The translations under genes were made by a program, and so were the position numbers. Shown piece after piece: positions 5,816-8,234 of a DNA stretch of 8,234 bases. Each line of letters opens with the position of its first letter. Within the stretch, counting starts at the first letter, position 1. This stretch comes from Thiobacillus sp. Its GTDB lineage: Bacteria; Pseudomonadota; Gammaproteobacteria; Burkholderiales; Thiobacillaceae. Below the pieces are notes generated by a model, which saw only the letters and a program-made list of their open reading frames with translations, was not told the DNA's origin and did no database searches. The stretch covers positions 1-8,234 of the forward strand of contig JAABQU010000297.1 of NCBI GenBank assembly GCA_011391285.1, read 5' to 3'.

Positions 5816-6739
5816 TCATTCGTTCAATGCGGACTGCAGGCTGGCTTCGTCCACCAGCGCCACGGCGGGCAGGCTGTCGTCGATCCGCTTGCTGAGCCCC
5901 GCCAGCACCTTGCCGGGACCGCACTCGATCACGCGTTCGATGCCGGCGGCCTTCAGCGCCTGCACGGTCTCGACCCAGCGCACCGGAGTATGCAGTTGCT
6001 TGGCGAGCGCAGCGCGGATCGCAGCAGCGTCGGCATGGCTTTGCACATCGGTGTTGTGCAGTACGGGAATCGTGGGCACAGCGATCGTCACGCCCTGCAG
6101 ATGCGCCAGTAGTTTTTCCGCAGCCGGCAGCATCAGCGAGGAATGCGACGGCACGGAAACCGGCAGCGGCAGCGCGCGCTTGGCGCCTTTTTCTTTCGCC
6201 AGCACCATCGCCCGTTCGACTGCAGCCTTGTTGCCGGCGATCACCACCTGCCCGGGCGAGTTGAGATTCACCGCCTCGACCACTTCGCCAGCTGCCGCCT
6301 CGCTGCACACGGCACGCACCCTATCGTCGTCCAGACCCAGGATCGCCGCCATCGCGCCGACGCCTTCTGGCACGGCCGCCTGCATCGCCTCGGCGCGGAA
6401 GCGCACCAGTTTGATTGCATCGGAAAAACCCAGCGCGCCCGCTGCCACCAGCGCGGCATATTCACCCAGGCTGTGCCCCGCCAGCAGCGCAGGGATCGCG
6501 CCGCCTGCCGCCAGCCACACCCGCCAGGCGGCGATATCGGCTGCCAGCATCGCCGGCTGGGTGTTGACCGTCTGGTTGAGCAGATCAGTCGGGCCGTCGG
6601 TCACCAGCGCCCACAGGTCCTGGCCGAGCGCATCGGATGCCTCGACGAAGGTGGCGCGGACTTCTGCGCGCTCGCTCCAGCCCTGCATCATGCCGACCGA
6701 TTGCGAACCCTGTCCGGGGAATACGAATGCGAGTTTCAT
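5816..6739 (-). CDS. fabD: Malonyl-CoA-acyl carrier protein transacylase
   Basis: FabD moves malonyl groups from malonyl-CoA to ACP, supplying FabH and FabF. The 307-residue protein has FPGQGSQSVGM (7-17) at its start, the nucleophile Ser90 in AGHSLGEYAAL (87-97), Arg115 for the malonyl carboxylate (VRFRAEAMQ, 112-120), His199 in VSVPSHSSLM (194-203), and the late PVRWVETVQ (252-260) and ECGPGKVL (272-279) blocks. All are as expected for the family and the length is normal. The ATG at 6737-6739 gives the standard MKLAFVFPGQ; a GTG one codon upstream is possible but unneeded. Only 13 nt separate it from the fabH stop codon, and the ribosome binding site is weak (GAAGAAAG region). fabG follows 11 nt downstream. 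Confidence 0.98.
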   Translation of the reverse strand: MKLAFVFPGQGSQSVGMMQGWSERAEVRATFVEASDALGQDLWALVTDGPTDLLNQTVNTQPAMLAADIAAWRVWLAAGGAIPALLAGHSLGEYAALVAAGALGFSDAIKLVRFRAEAMQAAVPEGVGAMAAILGLDDDRVRAVCSEAAAGEVVEAVNLNSPGQVVIAGNKAAVERAMVLAKEKGAKRALPLPVSVPSHSSLMLPAAEKLLAHLQGVTIAVPTIPVLHNTDVQSHADAAAIRAALAKQLHTPVRWVETVQALKAAGIERVIECGPGKVLAGLSKRIDDSLPAVALVDEASLQSALNE

Positions 6740-6752
6740 CACGTATCTTTCT

Positions 6753-7712
6753 TCAGTACTTGAGGAGCGCGGAGCCCCATGTAAAGCCGCCGCCGAAGGC
6801 TTCCATCAACACCGTCTGGCCGCGCTGGATGCGGCCATCGCGCACCGCCACGTCGAATGCCAGCGGCACCGAGGCGGCCGAGGTATTGCCATGACCGGCC
6901 ACAGTGGTGACGACATGATCCATGCCCATGCCGAGCTTCTTGGCGGTGGCGGAAATGATGCGAATATTGGCCTGATGCGGTACCAGCCAGTCGATGTCGG
7001 ATTTCTGCAGACCGTTGGCTTCCAGCGTTTCGTCGACGATGCGGTCGAGCGTGTTGACCGCCATCTTGAATACGGGATTGCCTTCCATCCGCATCAGCGC
7101 AGGTTCCTTCATGCCGGTCGATGGGCCGGTGGTGGTGCGCAGCAGTTCCTTGTGGCGGCCGTCCGCATGGATGTGCGTGGCGATGATGCCCGGCTCGGTC
7201 GATGCCCCCAGCACCACGGCACCAGCGCCGTCGCCCCACAAAATGCAGTTGCCGCGGTCGTTCCAGTCGGTGATGCGCGACAGCGTTTCCGCGCCGATCA
7301 CCAGCACGTGCCTGGCCGCGCCGGTCTTGATGAACTGGTCGGCCACCGAGAGTGCATAGACGAAACCGCTGCATACCGCCTGCAGATCGAACGCAGGCTT
7401 GCCGTTGGTCATGCCGAGCTTGGACTGCACGATGCAGGCGGTGCTGGGGAACACCAGGTCGGGCGTGGTGGTGGCGACCAGCAGCAGGTCGATGTCGTCG
7501 GGCGCAAGGCCGGCCACATCGAGTGCGGCACGTGCTGCCTGCGTGGCCAGATCGCTGGTGAATTCGCCCTCGGCGGCAATGTGGCGTTCACGAATGCCGG
7601 TACGCTCGACGATCCACTGATCGTTGGTTTCGACCAGCTTTTCGAGATCGGCGTTGGTAAGAATGCGGGCAGGCAGATAGCTGCCGGTGCCGAGTATGCG
7701 GGAATAGGTCAA
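6753..7712 (-). CDS. fabH: 3-oxoacyl-[acyl-carrier-protein] synthase III (KAS III)
   Basis: FabH begins fatty acid synthesis by condensing a short acyl-CoA, usually acetyl-CoA, with malonyl-ACP. The 319-residue protein has the KAS III triad Cys114 ([11 protein letters not shown], 111-121), His246 (VPHQANIRI, 244-252) and Asn276 ([11 protein letters not shown], 273-283). It also has [12 protein letters not shown] (33-44) near the N-terminus and the glycine-rich end [14 protein letters not shown] (306-319). The Cys-His-Asn set separates it from FabF. The start is TTG at 7710-7712, which overlaps the plsX stop in a TTGA arrangement. No ATG or GTG in frame offers a better start and the ribosome binding site is weak, so translational coupling to plsX is likely. 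The protein sequence from this start ([14 protein letters not shown]) matches the usual family beginning. Confidence 0.97.
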   Translation of the reverse strand: MTYSRILGTGSYLPARILTNADLEKLVETNDQWIVERTGIRERHIAAEGEFTSDLATQAARAALDVAGLAPDDIDLLLVATTTPDLVFPSTACIVQSKLGMTNGKPAFDLQAVCSGFVYALSVADQFIKTGAARHVLVIGAETLSRITDWNDRGNCILWGDGAGAVVLGASTEPGIIATHIHADGRHKELLRTTTGPSTGMKEPALMRMEGNPVFKMAVNTLDRIVDETLEANGLQKSDIDWLVPHQANIRIISATAKKLGMGMDHVVTTVAGHGNTSAASVPLAFDVAVRDGRIQRGQTVLMEAFGGGFTWGSALLKY

Positions 7713-8234
7713 GCGGCTACCCGTTGAATAAGTTGGATCTGTTCGGTAATGCGCTTCAGCACGTTGTTGCGGACTTCGTCACTGGCGGTTTCAATCGCAT
7801 GTTCGAACGCAAAACGGTCGGCCGAGCCATGACTCTTGACCACCACCCCCTTGAGTCCCAACAGGGTCGCACCGTTGTAACGGCGCGGATCGAGCCTGCG
7901 CTTGAAGGCATTCAGCACCGGCAAGGACAGCAGGCCAGCAATGCGCGTCAGCCAGTTGCGCTTGAACTCGGCACGCAGGGTGGTGGCAATCATCTTGGCC
8001 AGACCTTCGGATGCCTTAAGAGTGACATTGCCGACAAAACCGTCGCACACCACCACATCGGTGGTGCCCTTGAAAATATCGTCGCCTTCGACGTTGCCGT
8101 AGAAATTCAGGTGGCTCCCCCGCAGTAGTTCGGCGGTTCGCTTCACCATTTCACTGCCCTTGATGTCTTCCTCGCCGATGTTGAGCAGGCCCACGCTCGG
8201 ATTCGGCTTGTGTTCTACCGCCGACACCAGCATC
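7709..8234 (-). CDS. plsX: Phosphate acyltransferase PlsX, C-terminal half (cut by window edge)
   Basis: PlsX turns acyl-ACP and phosphate into acyl-phosphate, the substrate for PlsY, and so joins fatty acid to phospholipid synthesis at the membrane surface. Roughly the last 175 residues of a protein usually about 340 long are present; the 5' part lies beyond 8234. Diagnostic stretches in the visible part are [61 protein letters not shown] and the C-terminal helical tail ending RVAA. The Met codon at 8231-8233 is internal and is not the start. The stop codon overlaps the fabH TTG by 4 nt. plsX directly ahead of fabH is the common proteobacterial order, and the main operon promoter is presumably further upstream outside the window. 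Confidence 0.96.
   Translation of the reverse strand, partial: MLVSAVEHKPNPSVGLLNIGEEDIKGSEMVKRTAELLRGSHLNFYGNVEGDDIFKGTTDVVVCDGFVGNVTLKASEGLAKMIATTLRAEFKRNWLTRIAGLLSLPVLNAFKRRLDPRRYNGATLLGLKGVVVKSHGSADRFAFEHAIETASDEVRNNVLKRITEQIQLIQRVAA

Noticed and set aside
5805..6308. A 168-codon in-frame extension upstream of the fabG start
   Set aside because: It lies inside fabD in another frame and lacks family similarity, while the ATG at 5802-5804 has a clear ribosome binding site.
5061..7727. An 888-codon open frame on the plus strand opposite fabG, fabD and fabH
   Set aside because: It is antisense to three genes with complete active sites. It recodes no recognisable domain and is rich in Arg, Ala, His and Gln, as expected of an antisense shadow in high-GC DNA.
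1..8234. Mobile elements, CRISPR, tRNA/rRNA, defence or phage genes
   Set aside because: I looked for these on both strands and saw no transposase motifs, terminal repeats, spaced direct repeats or RNA gene signatures.

Overview
The window is a compact housekeeping cluster. Every supported gene lies on the minus strand, so transcription runs from position 8234 towards 1. The order in that direction is plsX (3' part), fabH, fabD, fabG, acpP, fabF, pabB, pabC, mltG, tmk (5' end). The high-GC composition, the arrangement plsX-fabHDG-acpP-fabF followed by pabC-mltG-tmk, and the style of the proteins point to a proteobacterium. A betaproteobacterium, perhaps near the Nitrosomonadales (Thiobacillus or Gallionella-like), is my best guess; this is inference, since no marker RNA is present.

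Right-hand part (about 4680-8234): the core of type II fatty acid synthesis. PlsX links acyl-ACP to phospholipid synthesis, FabD loads malonate onto ACP, and FabH starts the chain. FabF elongates it, FabG reduces the 3-ketoacyl product, and AcpP carries the intermediates. Genes overlap or nearly touch: plsX/fabH share TTGA, fabH-fabD are 13 nt apart, and fabD-fabG 11 nt. The exception is an 87-nt gap before acpP. It holds a candidate extended -10 promoter with a perfect 15-bp inverted repeat in its spacer, suggesting that acpP-fabF has extra transcription of its own.

Middle part (about 1070-3450): two folate genes for p-aminobenzoate, pabB and pabC. Their order matches the pathway: PabB makes aminodeoxychorismate and PabC cleaves it. 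They are separated by a 223-bp noncoding gap with several small inverted repeats, the largest gap in the cluster. Three details merit checking. pabB lacks a convincing start codon. PabB has Ala where E. coli PabB has its active-site Lys. PabC has Gly where the family usually has the PLP-contacting Glu.

Left-hand part (1-1095): mltG, a membrane-bound lytic transglycosylase that trims nascent peptidoglycan, followed by the first 33 codons of tmk (thymidylate kinase), overlapping by ATGA.

I saw no mobile element, CRISPR array, tRNA, rRNA, phage gene or defence gene. This is an ordinary conserved chromosomal region; I do not think it contains an undescribed system. The findings are local peculiarities of start codons, active-site residues and intergenic structure.
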